Shown: in pieces, positions 34,956 to 48,112 of the stretch
How positions within the stretch are numbered: the stretch's first letter is position 1
How the letters are laid out: every line of letters starts with the position of its first letter
From: Sternotherus odoratus
Lineage: Eukaryota > Chordata > Testudines > Kinosternidae
Direction: 5' to 3'
NCBI GenBank assembly: GCA_032164245.1
Contig: JAVMKO010000002.1
Coordinates: forward strand, 89,541,340-89,605,339
DNA length: 64,000 nucleotides
The notes under the pieces: model-generated
Told to the model about the DNA's origin: nothing
What the model saw: the letters and a program-made list of their open reading frames with translations, nothing else
Database searches by the model: none
Made by a program: the position numbers and the translations under genes

Positions 34956-37435
34956 TCTATTTAATTCTTGTTGTTGGGTTTTTTTTAATATTTAATTTAA
35001 CTATTTTAGTTAGAAACCATTTTAACAAAAACTAACCTGATTTTAAAACACTTGAATGTTTAACTAAATTAAAAAATTCATATGTTTGTTTTGGTAAAAT
35101 ATGATGTTCCCCTTCTAATACAGCATGTCAAGAAAAGCCTCCAAATATTAATGATTAACCTGTTGAATTGGAGAGATTTATGAAGTCATTGAAAAGTGAA
35201 CTGTTTCAATTACCTTTAGTTAATGAAATAAGCAATCATTCATTTTCTGATATAGCTGTAAAACTAATATGAAAAGTTTTCAAAATAAATCACTATAAAA
35301 ATGTATAGTGTGTACTTTCTAAAAATGAAACCTATATCTATCTCTGAGTTGTGAAGAATAAGTATTATAACAACCAACAAGAATGCCTTTTTATGTAGAA
35401 ATCCATAATTTAATCAAGTCTTCCTGATTAGTGATTTAAATCAATTTGATTTAAATCAAATTCACCCTGCAATACATCTTTCCAAAATGCATAACAAATA
35501 ATTTGAGTGTCAAATTCTCTCAGGATTGTCAAGTATACCTGTTAATTTATTAATTAAAAATAATTAAAGGAGTTATTCAGTTAGCTAGTGGTATCCTAAA
35601 AAGGATAAATACTATTCTCTGAGAGTGTCACCTTTTAAAGATACTACTAGCTAACAGCCATCTGGGTTTGTTCACTTTCAAACTTTCCACATAGTTAAAA
35701 CTCGCTGCAAATTAGTATCAAATGTACATTTGGAACCTTGAACCCTCAAATATATCATACGCCAGATACTTAATCTGTGTATTTAAGCCAACATTAAATA
35801 TTTGATGATGATGTTAAATTTGTACTACAGAGTGTGTATGTGGTGTGCTTCCTTCTCTATTAGAGGGAAAAGACAGTTCCTTGTGAATGTGTGGAGTCTG
35901 TCACTATGTGTGGAAGTGTGCAGTACAGAGATTATTAGAGTATTGCAAAGAAGGAGTCCATAACGTGATTTTTTTGTGTTAGGCAAATGTCACATTTAAC
36001 TAATCTTAATCCCTTTAATTATATTCATATGCATGAAATAGAAATCTAATGTCAATTTTGTGAGCTGTTCAAGATGAGTTAATGCTTGGAATTCCATACA
36101 AAAGTAGTACAGTAACCTCAGGAATAGTAGATTTCACAAAAGTTCCGTGAAGGAACCAAGGTGCTGAGTGTTTGTAACCTTTCAATTCCTCTCTCATAAA
36201 GTCTGCGTAAGGAAGCGATGTCTTCATATAGCAAAAACAAAGTCTTTTGCATCATTTGGGGAGTAGAGGGAAGGAAATACTTGATCAGCCATAAATAAAA
36301 GAAAAAAATTAAAGCAATAAACTTAAACTGAAAATAAAAATTAATTACATCATCCTTCAGTTCACATTGCACTTTTCAGGACAACTAAATTACTCTATCA
36401 CTTGCTCATAGTTATTGCATTAAATAATCACATTATAACACTATCCCAGGAAAATGTCGTATGTTCTCATCTCTCTCAATGCTCCTTCGCTAGATGACAT
36501 CAAGAGGAGTCACTGAGCTCATCAGCAAGGTTAAGATCCTGTGCAGCTTTTAAAACTTTCTAGGTTTTAGGAAGTCAACTATCTTGTATGCCTATGCTAG
36601 TAAAGAAATATGTTCTCAAGAAACACACTGACTGTTGAAACAGAAGGGATCCAAATTCCAAAATAGTCTGTGAAGAGCAGCTTTCTTTTGAAAACTATTC
36701 ATTCATTTCAGTTATTGTCGATGCCACCACTTTCATTAGCCTAGAATAGATTTTAGGCTTTGATTTAAAAAAAAAAAAAAAAAGACAGCACAATAAACCT
36801 CACAAGATATTATGAAATAAAGCCACTAAAAATACATTTTCAAAAGTGTTTCCAGTGCTAAATTAATACTATTGCTATCTCCATTGATTTTTTTCTGCCA
36901 TTTCCATTCTCAGAACATTAAATGACCATTTCCACTTGACATATGAAAATTTGCAGCCCACATTTCTTTCCAGAAACATTGAGGACACCAAAAGGAGAGT
37001 CTTAGCCTTCAGTAAATGTTTTCAACCTAGATATGAGGGAGGGGAACACTTTCCAGCACCATTGATTATCATTTGTTAATCTTTCTGTGTATACATGCAC
37101 AACTAAGCAGAATGTGAACATCTGCAAAAAGTATATTAATGGACACTGAATGGGAGAAGAGACTATCTCCTGATTCAAAATCATCCTGCTCCACACAGAA
37201 ATGTATTGTTCCTCTGCCATGACAATCATTCCAGATTGTCATGGGACTGAAATAAGTATTTCATGGCCTTTATAAGGTAGTCTGGCAAAATGCCTCTCAT
37301 AGCTAACTATGGTCTCCATGGAAAACAACAAAGATTATTCCACCGAGAACAGTAGGATTCAGAACACTCCACATCATTCCTAATTTGGAGTTTGAAATAT
37401 AATCCCTTTTGAGATCAGAGACACTACAATTTAGA

Positions 37436-37683
37436 AAATGTCTACACTGCAATCAGAAGTATGATTGCAGTAAGGGTGGGCATAAGTCTAGCAAGAGTAG
37501 CTAAAATACGGTGAAGACACAGTGACACAGGCTTCAGTGTGGGCTGTACAAGCAAGTACTTGTGTTGAGAGCGCAGGCTGCCACATTTTCACTGACATTT
37601 TTTAGCCACACCAGCTAGATTAAACCTAGAGCAGCAGCTATGTCTCCCCTAATTGCAATCTCACCCACCAACTGAGGTGTAGG
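37436..37683 (+). mobile_element. MITE fragment with GTCTACACTGCAAT start
   Basis: Begins AAAATGTCTACACTGCAATC and ends with a worn complement (TAATTGCAATCTCACCC... GTGTAGGCA). Similar to the GTCTACACT MITEs elsewhere here, but the target duplication is not visible. Confidence 0.5.
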
Positions 37684-38026
37684 CAATCTCCACAGAATAA
37701 TGCCATCAAGTTGTTTGGGCACTACCTCACCTAGATCCCATTAGGAGTCTTATGAACTGTGCCATTACAACACCTCCAGTTATTTGTAATGCAGTTCTTC
37801 ACCCATGCACATTTTTAAAAGTCTAGGTTCTCCTATAATGTTTCATCTATGTGCTGACAAAACCATTGAAGAACATTACTGAAAAAGCATAACAACTTTA
37901 CACAAAAATTACTAATCCAATCTGGAGATCTCTTTTCAGATGCATAAGCACTGTCACCAGTATGCCTACATCACTTCAGTGCATAAATATAATAGCAAAA
38001 CAAGTACGGAAATAAAATAAACTTAC

Positions 38027-38077
38027 CTTGGTGGGAATGCGGGATGTCAACAAGAAGGCCCGACATGATGTAAGCAC
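38027..38077 (-). CDS. CARMIL1: CARMIL1 coding exon (PH-like domain, first exon in window)
   Basis: This 51-nt exon on the minus strand reads VLTSCRAFLLTSRIPTK in phase 0 at both ends. The acceptor is a T-rich tract ending in tttttag and the donor is gtaagt. The peptide matches the start of the PH-like domain of CARMIL1 (LRRC16A), an actin-regulatory protein that binds capping protein through a C-terminal motif not present here and is recruited to the plasma membrane in part by this domain. By comparison with the mammalian protein from memory it starts near residue 47, so the initiator exon lies upstream, beyond 64000. No matching upstream exon was found between 38078 and 64000. The next exon follows without loss of frame after a 10.1-kb intron. 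Paralogues CARMIL2 and CARMIL3 are less likely because the following exons match CARMIL1 closely. Confidence 0.93.
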
Positions 38078-38174
38078 CTAAAAAATAGAGAGCAGAAGCA
38101 GTGTTTCATATCTACAGGCAGAACTGAACAAGATAACTTCACAGACAATAAGGACACTAATTTCAGTGTTCTTT

Positions 38175-38287
38175 GGTGTCCAAGAGCCTGACCTTGCAAA
38201 CACTTACTAACCAGTTGTAGTACTTATCTAAGGTAAATAACACCATTGAAGCTTATGATAAGGACTGTTGGCAGGATCAGGCCATAT
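38175..38287. repeat. Ancient MITE-like repeat
   Basis: Imperfect inverted ends GCCTGACCTTGCAAAC and GTTGGCAGGATCAGGCC, with an old-looking centre. This terminus recurs in amniote genomes. Confidence 0.4.
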
Positions 38288-38869
38288 AGATCGGATCCAG
38301 CTCTTACTGCAGTCAGTCAGAGTCTTTCCATTGATTTAGATGGGAGCTGGATTAGTCTCTAATCTAGTAGATCAGAACAAGGAGAATTCTGTGATCTGGT
38401 TTTCTATAAATTGGCTGCTATAGGAATCTTACTACCACCCTAGACAGAATATATTTAACTAAATTGCACCGTAACATCTGAATAACCGCATTCTTATGAA
38501 ATTTTAAGAAGAAATCATTTGAAAAGTGAAAACACCAGGAATGTAAAAATGCCACTATTCGAGTGGGCCACAAATATGTCCATTGTATATAAAATATTAC
38601 GAAAGATTATGGACAAACATTTCCCTTCAGATAAACCCAGTGAAACTCTAAAGTAACAATGCATGTGTCTCCCACTGATGTCAATGGGAAAGAATTTTTG
38701 TGCAGGTAGGTAAAGCAGAAAATTGGAGTTGAGCTTCAACAGGCAGATCGGAGAGACCTAGCTCCAAGAGAAGACTCAATGTTAGTAAGGTTTTTAGACG
38801 TTACCTCAAGGAGCAATACTTCAGTATGAGTAACAAAAATCCTTCAAATTCCCATAGCACTTTCCGTCC

Positions 38870-39112
38870 AATCGACCATCGAGGCCCTTTACATAAATAG
38901 CAATAAGACAGGCCTCACAATACATCTATAGATATAGGCTAGTCAAAAGGTGCAGATTTCTGTACACATTCTCATTTCATAGATGGAGAAACTGACCGAT
39001 GTAGGGTCCAATCACTTGACTAAAGCCCACCCCCAGTTAGTTGCAGACCTGGTTATAGAATCCACAATTCCTAGATCCAGTCCTATACTTTAGCCATTAG
39101 ACTAGCATCTAA
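38870..39112 (+). repeat. MIR-like SINE
   Basis: Reads as a sense MIR: CATTTCATAGATGGAGAAAC, ATCACTTGACTAAAGCCCAC, then AGACCTGG...AGAATCCA and TAGCCATTAGACTAGCAT. The core and 3' part are both recognisable. Confidence 0.75.
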
Positions 39113-39299
39113 CTTCAGATGAGAAGCTTTAACAACAGCAAATAAAAACAACCCATTTTCTATGCATATTAGGCTAGCATCAGCATGAGAGAGGAACCAA
39201 ATATCCAGAACCAAACAACTTTCAGAGTCTGAAATCCAGATCTGAACTCAGATCTATCTCTAGTGCAGCTAAGGTTGCCAACTAGGAATATAAACAGTG

Positions 39300-39570
39300 G
39301 GGGGAAAAAAAAGTAGATGTTTAACCTATTGAAATTCAATCGGTTAAATGTTTAATGGTAAACAGAGTGCAGGGGTGCTGCAGCCCCTACCTTCCCCCAA
39401 CATTTTATGCAGGGCTCCACTGCTCCCCAGGCGCCCGGGATTCCGGCTGCCTACTCCGCACATCCGGGGCAGCAGCAGAGCCCCAGGCGCAGGGCCGGCA
39501 GAGGGAACCTTCCCCAGCATGTGAGGGGGTGGCAGTGTTTAATCATTAACTGGAACCAATAAGCATCAAG
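39300..39570. repeat. Possible hAT-like repeat with GGTTAAA palindromes
   Basis: Begins with GTTTAACCTATTGAAATTC, a palindromic TTAACC/GGTTAA block, has a GC-rich middle and ends in GTGTTTAATCATTAACTGG. Boundaries are uncertain. Confidence 0.3.
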
Positions 39571-41334
39571 CGAAGAGCTTCATTGGCAGTTCTGGTACTG
39601 CAGAGAAGAGGTGGCATTAGGAGATGTTTGACTACCTTCAACAGCTAGATGCAACAGGGGTTGCTGTCGGAGCACCCAGTTGGGGATGAAAGGCCAGCCT
39701 TGCGTTGTTCACCAGCAACAAGCTCAACTAGAAAAATGCCTCAGGAGTGAAGCGGGCACGGAGGTGAGCTCTTGGCCATGGCACCTTCCTTGCCCCCTTT
39801 TCTCTGTCCCAGGCTATCTAGTCTCGGAGTCAGAGTTCTGAAAGTATTTGGAGCGGGGAAGCTTTTGGAGAGCTGCTGGCCTACAAATCATGTAGATCTT
39901 TTCAACACACATTCAACACACTGGGACACCTCAGTTACATTAATATTGTGCCTCGCAACCTTGTTTTAACAGGTTTGCCTGCATAGATGGACCTAAGCTA
40001 TGTTATAACTAGATAGCATTGTTTCGTTAATGTGGTTATAACATACCACAATTCTACCTATGCAAGCAAATGCAAACCATTCTATAACCAGATTGAAGCA
40101 CAACTGAGTTGTAAGTGGATGCCATAACTCAGCTAGAACTGCAGTGCAGGATCAAATGCTGGCCCCAAGAATGTAGTCAGTCTTTAAATGTACCAAGGTC
40201 TCAGACTGAAGTATCTGTAAAAGTCACACTGCCAGAGTGCCTGCTTGACTTAAGGAGCCCCTATTAAAGGCATCACTTCAAATGGGTACTTAACTCTTAG
40301 ACTACTCAAAAGCCCTTCTACTTGAAGGGTAACACAGAACAGAGAGAGATTTCCATTCCGCCAAAGTTCAGAATTCCACATTTCTTACTGGTCCAACTCT
40401 TACAAATGTAATTACAAACTAATAAAAGAATTTGATTGCTTTTAAATTACTGTTATACAAAAAGGTCAATTCTGATACTTTAAAATGAATGCTCAAGCTT
40501 AACTATAGCAGACCTGGTGCCCCACTTTAATAACCAACTTGATGAGTACAGTGTTGACATTTATCACAATTTTGGCCTTTTGAATTCATGAGTATGCAAC
40601 CTGACCTTTTATATAGCTGACTTGAGTTTAGGGCTTTCTGACATTTTTTTAAACATTTCAAAATTTTGTGTGATATTATTTACATTCCTTTTAAGTAACA
40701 TTGTTAACGCTTCAAAAATATACCAAGATCTTCTCTAAGACAATTTTAAAAGAGTTCAAAAATGTACAAAGACAATCCTAGAAACACCAATTTTTACCCA
40801 TCTCTTATTCCTTGAAAGTAAGGCCACAGGGAAGAAAAAAAATAGATGATGTATTGGGCTACTTGTCGTTCTGTGGAGAAGGTTCTGTAGAGTTGGTACT
40901 GATTTTAAAAGGACAATACAAAAAGGGTATTTTGTTTGTTTTTGTTTTTCAAAATCACAGTCAAAGGGGGGCTGGTCCTTAAAGGTTCGATGTGCTCACC
41001 AGTGACGGCTCAGCTAGCTCCCTTCTGAGGCTAATAAAGGGATTGGAGAAACCTGCAAGTGGCTCAGTTGGAAGAGGGAGGCTAGCTCCAGTGGCAAGCC
41101 CTGGGGTGAGACAGGGAAGAGACACAAAAGGGAAAAGGACTCCGGACCCATGCAAAGACCCTGGGGTAGGAGAAGTGACCAGATTCATGAGTACAACTTA
41201 TGTTGAACTGTTTTACTGTGTTTCAAGAATAAACTGGGTCCTGCAGGAAAGACTTTGGGCACAAGCCATCTGCCCTACATGCCTGTTCAAAATATGTTTG
41301 TACAATGCCTAGCACATTGGGGACCCAGTCTCTA

Positions 41335-42104
41335 GGAATATGTCTATACTGCAGTGTAAGCCCCAGGCCTGTAGAACTCAAGTTAGCAGAACCTGGGTTT
41401 GTTAACCTATGGCTTGAGTATCTAAACTCATTTGTAACCCCAGGTTAGGAATTGTTGAACCCAGGGCTCCAGCATCTATATCAGGGTTTCTCAACCCGGG
41501 AGTCACCGAGCGCTCCCAGAGGGGTCGTGAGGTCCCGGCGCCTCTTAAAAGCCGCCGAATGATTTACTTCCGCATTCGGCGGCTTTTCGGCGGACATGCC
41601 GAGCTATTTCGGCATGTACTCGGAAAATAGCAGCCGAATGCGGAAGTAATTTATTTGGCGGCTTTTTGGTGGACATACAAGGGTCCAACATGGCTGCCGA
41701 TGTGTGAAAAGTTTGAGAACCGCTGAATTCTGCTGGCCTGAGTCCAACCACCCATATCCCAGACTTCCTAGCACCCTCCCAAAATGTGACAGCTCTAGTC
41801 CTTTGTTTGTGATACACTGTGGCAGAACTTGACTGTCTACTAAACTTAACTGTTCAGAGAACAAGAAGTCCATCAATGGGATTTTGGGATACTTTTGGCA
41901 GACTCCCGGAGCACAAGTCCAGTGTGGCTGTTTCTACACTGTAAAGTGACTCTGGGTCCCACCTTCACTCAGACCCTCTATTCTGGGGGGTTCTTGGACT
42001 CTGGGGCCACGCCCTGGGTTAGCATGATTTGTGTAGACAGAAGAGGAGTTAGGCTTGAGCCTCAGTTTGAACTTTGGGCTTACACTGAAATTTAGACATA
42101 TCCT
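41335..42104 (+). mobile_element. MITE with long TIRs, interrupted by a hAT
   Basis: Ends GGAATATGTCTATACTGCAG and the complement of GGATATGTCTAAATTTCAG, then GTGTAAGCCC on both sides, about 28 bp of inverted repeat. CTA precedes and TAT follows it, so the target site is probably TA-rich. A hAT at 41482-41725 splits it. A short MIR/L2-type tail (TGTACAATGCCTAGCACA) lies just before it at about 41290-41330. Confidence 0.65.
41482..41725 (+). mobile_element. Non-autonomous hAT with large internal hairpin
   Basis: Ends CAGGGTTTCTCAACCCGGG and the complement of CAGCGGTTCTCAAAC, same family as 63369-63850. Inside, a 30-bp arm starting GCCGCCGAATGATTTACTTC pairs with its near-perfect complement about 60 bp away. 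I see no matching 8-bp duplication. Confidence 0.75.
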
Positions 42105-43439
42105 ATATACTACCACATTACAAATAATGGTAATCAATATATATTTCAACTGTGTAATTGAACATTTTTTTAATATGTATGAATATTGATTTTTGCATGA
42201 ATTGATGGAATATAGATGTTATGGTTACTGAATGATTTTTATTTTTCTAATCTAAAAGATGTTGCACTTATGAAGACACCTGAAAATAATGTGCACTATT
42301 TTAAATTTAGCATCTTGCTAAAATGCCTACCTTTCAGAATACTGCAAATCTGTTTAAAATATCAGTAAAACTCAGTTTGTGCTTCACATTAACATCAGAT
42401 AGCAAAATGTTTACATATTCCACTAAATTAGCCAAAAACATGTATATTTCACTGATCCATAACCAACTCAATTTGTTCGGTCACAAAGTATATTAATTCA
42501 TTAATAAACTAAACGATATTAAACCACCTTTTCAAGAGAACCACACACTAGATCGGAATATAGAGTACTGCAGATGTAATGACTAGTAGGATAAAACATA
42601 TAAGACAACTGTATGAAGATGTGTATAATATACATGATAGAAAGTGAAAGAAGAAGTACATCATAAGACAGGATGCTATGCAAAGCACAGAACTAGACTG
42701 CTGCTCTGCGGGTAGTGGCTCACTCTAACTATAATATATCCTCATACTCTGCCTTTTCCAAAGCCATACTGTAGACAAGAAAGGATTACTATTTAAATTT
42801 TAATGCCACCATCTCCACACACAAATGATTTTGAAAATGTATTTATTATCCTTAATTCCATAGCTTTCCATAGCTAACAAATGTTCAGATGCATGCAGAG
42901 TCCAAAATCACTGTGTATCTAGAAAAGATCTGCAACTGCATAATAAGCGGAAATTTTAAGATTTGCTATAATGTATATTATACATCTGAGATTAAGTCTG
43001 GTCCCAAAGCACTAAAATTGGTTTAATGGGTATTTTCATTATTAGGATCCTGAGAGAGAATTTTAACCAATGATTTGCTAAAAACAGTTATTTTATTTGA
43101 CTGATTTACATTTATAATGAAAATAAAGTATACAAACAATGAAATTAATTTCTGGGATCTCCTAAAGAAGATTTAGGGAGTTTTCTGGTTTTAGCACTGC
43201 CCTAGAGCTCCACAATTCCGTAGGGGCTGAAGCCCTTCCACCCAGGGCCCCGAATCCCGCCCTCCGGGGCTAAAGCCAAACCCTGAGCAACTGATCTTCA
43301 CAGGGCCCTCTGAGGTGTGGGACCCCAGCAATTGCCCTTGCTTGCTATCCCCCTAACACCAGCCCTGGCTTTTATACGCAGAAAAACAGTTGTTTTGGCA
43401 CAGGTGGGCCATGGAGTTTTTATAGCCGGGGGGGGGAGG

Positions 43440-43550
<111 letters not shown>

Positions 43551-43695
43551 GAAGAAAAAAGGCTCAGAGCCCCTGGTGTAGGCCAGGCAAAGGGGAACAA
43601 TTATTCTTCTTACTCTAGGTCTAGTGTTTCCCAATTTATATAACGTTTAATCACATTCTTCAGCTTCTTTTGTCAATTTAGTCTGAATACGTGTA

Positions 43696-43905
43696 CAGCG
43701 AGTCCTCAGATTTATGATACAATTGGTTCTGTACAATTGAGTCATAAACCGGAATGTTGGATTCGGAACTGCAATCTACTCCATTGCACGACTGAGCACC
43801 GTAAACTCAAAACCTATAGTTGTAAGTCGAATCAGAGTGTCGATGTAGAAGTGTCATAAGTGTCGTTCGTTGTAACTTGAATGTCGTAAAGTCGAGGGCT
43901 GCCTG
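43696..43905 (+). mobile_element. Short Tigger-type mariner MITE
   Basis: 210 bp with ends CAGCGAGTCCTCAGATTTAT and the complement of CAGGCAGCCCTCGACTTTAC, flanked by TA on both sides (43694-43695, 43906-43907). Palindromic GTCATAA/GTCGTAA motifs inside. Confidence 0.75.
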
Positions 43906-43924
43906 TACTGTAGCTCAATTCATG

Positions 43925-44203
43925 AGGGTATGTCTACACTATGAAGACTATACTTGCATTGCTAATTTGCTGTAGCTATGCCAGCACAATGCCATAGAGT
44001 AGCACAACCTGCACTGACAGAAGGGGCTTTTCCATCAGTGTAGGACCCACCCCACCCCCACCATAGAAGCCTTCCATCAACATAGCTGTATCCATCCTGG
44101 GGGTCTGGCTGGTATAGTTACCACACTCTGGGGGTTGGGGGTGGGATTTCACACCCCTGACCAATGAAGATATGTTGGCCTAACTTAAGTATAGACCAGG
44201 CCT
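43925..44203 (+). mobile_element. Harbinger-like MITE
   Basis: Ends AGGGTATGTCTACACTATG and the complement of AAGGCCTGGTCTATACTTAA, about 280 bp. The target duplication is not clear. Confidence 0.65.
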
Positions 44204-45268
44204 TCTACAAGGCCACCTACTTAGTATAGAAATTAATTCAAATGAGAAAACTCATTTGGAAATATTTACAAAAAGCAGTTATTTCTGTACAGATTCATGC
44301 TCAGTAGAGGCTACCTATTTACCAAAATAAAATGATTTCACCTCAGTAAGTAACAACAACACTGATGACAGACCTTCCCCCTCGCCAACACTACTACATC
44401 AACCAAACACTAATATACAGATGCATCTTGTGTTATGTTTTCTTTCTAGGCTTATTACCCTTTTTTGCAATCTTGTCAGATATTGAAATTTGCATTTATG
44501 GAGCACGGCTAATGTTATTGTACCAAATTAACATAACACACCGCATCTATCAGTGTTGGGCAAGTCATTAGTGTAGCACAGTTTTACACTAATTTTACAT
44601 TTTTATCTAATAAGCCACATCAACTCAGGCCACCAAATTTATTGTATATTTAAATGGTTTGCAATTCACGAGCAAATTAAATACATAATTCTTTTAAAAA
44701 CTTTTTCCCTCTGGAGAAAACCTGAGACTGAAACTTTACAAAACAGTAACTGTGTATTACTTAAGGGCAAAAATAAAACAAGTAAAAACCTATGAAGATT
44801 AAAATAGAAACACAAAAAGGTTACACTATATGTTGATTCCAGTTGACATGCACTCTTTGAACCTTCTCTATTTTGAAATATGGATGCAATAAATTATAAT
44901 GGACTAGCCTGTTTTTGATTCACTGAAATAGAATGATTTCAAAAGAAAATGAGCACAAAATAAACTATATAGTAAATACGTAGAGATCAATTTTGTAGCT
45001 GTGATTCTCTACCTCTTATCTTACCCTTTCATATGAACTCTATTCTCTTACCCTGCCATTACTTCAGCATTAACTAATTTCAATCACTTTCACTACATTT
45101 TAATTGAAGGAAGAAGAATGGGGGTGTATTTGTGATGTGCTTTTTTATTTAGACTCTTTGTAGTAAAACACCTCCGGAAATTTGTTTCACACCCTCCAAT
45201 ATTTGCATTTTAAAAAAAGCTTAGCTACTCTATTGTTTCAACTTGAACTCATCCTCAGTATGGTTACA

Positions 45269-45300
45269 GGTTTTGGAGTAGTAGCCGTATTAGTCTGTAG
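45269..45300 (-). repeat. Penelope-like 3'-end scrap
   Basis: Thirty bases matching the complement of the 3' end: on minus, ACAGACTAATACGGCTACTA. Confidence 0.5.
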
Positions 45301-45875
45301 TTTCCCTGCAGGATCTAAACCAAATAGTAATGTAAACAGTGTTTGTTCTAATAAGCACTTTAGATGTAACGATTCATATAATCTAGATTTACTAAACCAC
45401 TTACTCTCCCCTCTGAGAATCCACCAAGGATTTTTGATCACTGTACATTTGACTGCATTCCTAATTTTGTAAATACCAAAGTGACTGAGGCTAAATTAGG
45501 TTTAGAGAATGTAAGTGGTTGCAACTCCGTTGACTTCAAATGAGTTGCTCCCAGTTGTACCAAGGCTGAATTTGGCTTGCATCATTTAGTCCAGTGTAGT
45601 ATTAAAACATCACAAGTGATGAAGCTTTCACAGCTTCCTTTGGGAGAATATTCAACAGTATTCAACAGAACACAATTTCTTTCCATCAGAAAGTTTTCCC
45701 TCATTTACCCTTTACTTTTGGAGTAGGGGGATGAGTTTATAGTCATCTACTCCTCCTTTTATTGGGTTAAATAATTCCTTTCCCTCCTTAGCATTTGCAC
45801 TCTACATATATTAGAATGAGGTCTCCTCCCCTGCTCCCATGCTATTTACTTGGAACTTAGCCAAGCTGCAGATAA

Positions 45876-46100
45876 AGGCCTTCTCTAGACTAAGAGTTTG
45901 CCCAGATTACTGTCATTGCTGGTCAATTACCAACATAGCTACACCAGGGTGAGCCCCTGGCATGGGTAAGCAAAATGACTTTTTGCACCAATGAAGATAA
46001 CTCCTGCATGAAACTGTGGTAAGCGCTGCAGACCTTGTCTGTCCACATCAGAGATTGCAAAGGGGCAGGTTACACTGACGGCTGCAGTCAGTGCAAAAGC
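45876..46100 (+). mobile_element. Worn MITE fragment
   Basis: Begins AAAGGCCTTCTCTAGACTAA and keeps phrases such as CATAGCTACACCAGGG, as in the GTCTACACT MITE group. No right end. Confidence 0.3.
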
Positions 46101-46829
46101 CCATTCCAGACAAAGCCTAACTCTTTTTCTTTCCCATAGGAAATTCCATGTTGCGTTCTCCTTTGCCCCAATCATTTCCATAGCTCTTTTCTGAAATCCC
46201 TTAAACTCAAACATAATATTCCTGGCATGGATTGCCAGAGAGTTTTATGGAGAGCGACTAACATCTCTCTGCAGTTTTGCATGCCACCTCTGGATGCCAT
46301 TCAAATTTGCATCACCCTTTATTATTGCCATATCTCATTACGATTTGACATCTAATTTACTATCTGCTCTTGTCACTTGATCTCTTTCTGTATTGCTGCA
46401 CTTTCTTAATGGGAGGGAGAAGTGAGAGGGGAATAGTTTCAGAGGAAGCTGATTTTTGCATATTTTCTATGCAGAAGGGAGGTCAAATACCAGTATCTGA
46501 GTAGATCACATTTAAACAAAGAAAAGACAGAAGCATCCTAAGAACACTTTTAATGGGATGTGACAAGGAGCACCACAAGGTGGCACGCTGGTGTTCCTTA
46601 AGGGCCTGATTACACATGCACAGCACAGAAGCTGGGCTGATGTATTCCTGAATTGGGCCATCCCTAAGAATGCTCATTCACAATTTAAAGGTGACCTGCA
46701 AAGCATTTTAAAAAGCAAAAGTTCAGTCTGATGGGTGAACATTTGACAAAGTTATCAGTAATTGAAAAATGTCTCTTTAGAATGAAAATGCTTATTAAAC
46801 TACTGCCCAGCCATTCCTTCGTGGCCCAG

Positions 46830-46905
46830 CGGTAAGAATATCTTGCACTTTATAAACATTAATGAACGAATCCTCACACTATCCTTGTGAGGTAGCTAGA
46901 AAGAA
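46830..46905 (+). repeat. MIR-like fragment
   Basis: GCACTTTATAAACATTAATG, then ATCCTCACACTATCCTTGTG and AGGTAG resemble the 5' part of a MIR-type SINE. Confidence 0.45.
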
Positions 46906-48112
46906 CTGTCACTGTTTTAGAACTGTCACTGTGTTTATTTCTGCTTGTGAGCAGCCTAAAAGCATTCAACCACAAAACTAAAAATGTCTATTCCTCCCAT
47001 TCTTTGGCATTCTCATCATCTTCTCTCTACACATACATAACATACATATGCATACACACACATTTTACAAATTCTTGTCTTTTGTACTATTGCCCCAGTT
47101 CCAGAAATAAATGGCATTACGCAGGTGTGAGGGTTTCCCACGTACTAGCCTTTTTTATATTCCATTCCTGGAAGCTTAATTACATAATAAGGCTGGAAGT
47201 GTGGAACCGACTTGCAATTCTAAAAACCCCAGCCTCTTGCACCTTACACTTTTTATGCTTCAGCTTTATTTTCATGGTCATATACATATATGCTCTTTTA
47301 TTTTAAAAAAAATCATCCCCAGCTTTGTCTGTTATGATGGTAACATTTTCTTATGCACTACCCCACTTTTGATTTAAGTCACTGCAGGTATTAATGTTGG
47401 AATGACAGTCATGGTCACAATGTCCTTCTTCATACACGGAGCCTCTCTCCAGGTTTATGGGCAATTGACAACCTGTCTAGCTGATCAGATAGAAGCACCT
47501 TGGTGTGCTTGCTATATAATGTTGCTGTTTCTGTACTGAGATGGCTAGAAACAGATCTTGCTTTTTGCAGCGTTTTTCCCCCATTCTACTTTCATCATTT
47601 TAAGAAATGTCAGATTTAATACTCTGTACGTGACACTTTCTCTCCTCAATGAGAAAGGGTTTATACACACACTCACGTATGGTATAATAGGCACGCAGCT
47701 GTTATGCAGAATTGTTGAAAACAAAACACAACAAAATCCTTCGCCCCGAAGAGGAATTAATGGAAATTGTATTTGTTCCATAATGAAAGAGTTTTAGAAA
47801 GTAACTCTTTTACGCCCATTCCTGTTTGCTTTTTGTGATCAATATTTGAATGTCTAGGAGTTTAGTGTTTTTGAAATATGCCAGATTAATAATCCTGGAG
47901 AATTAAATACTTCGTTTCATTTTCTCCGCAGCATAGGCCAATTGAAATGCAAAGAAGAGTTTATGGGTGATGAACTATAGAAATCCCCAGACCCTCACGA
48001 CTCTCTTCTAAAGCAGCCAACATCATCAATAGCCAATGTTACAAGTGTAACTAAATCTAGCTCCTTTGACTTTCTCCCCAGCTCAGAGGGAACCAATCAG
48101 GTCCCACTACAC

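Larger units (their letters stand above)
29226..35469 (+). mobile_element. Decayed autonomous hAT element, host of nested insertions
   Basis: Ends CAGGGTGGATAAAAAT on the left and TTTAAATCAAATTCACCCTG on the right, with a perfect 8-bp duplication CAATACAT (29218-29225, 35470-35477). About 6.2 kb in all, including a CR1 (29498-30594), an LTR-like repeat with MITE (30620-31560) and a hAT (31952-33861). Its own sequence is 29226-29497, about 31561-31951 and 33870-35469, with BED-finger and dimerisation-domain remains. The element reads on the plus strand, against CARMIL1. Confidence 0.88.
27918..38026 (-). other. CARMIL1: CARMIL1 intron with nested transposon block
   Basis: This 10.1-kb intron holds a CR1 tail (28236-28388), a GC-rich Tigger-ended repeat (28600-29121), the 6.2-kb nested hAT block (29226-35469) and a MITE fragment (37436-37683). 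The stretch 35480-37430 has no exon, and its ORFs look like chance frames. Confidence 0.8.

Noticed and set aside
36118..36372. An 84-residue minus-strand ORF with a hydrophobic part
   Set aside because: No splice sites in the right places and it does not match any part of CARMIL1.
42325..42360. Possible tiny minus-strand exon between gtaggc and a cag
   Set aside because: Too short, no polypyrimidine tract and no match to the gene.
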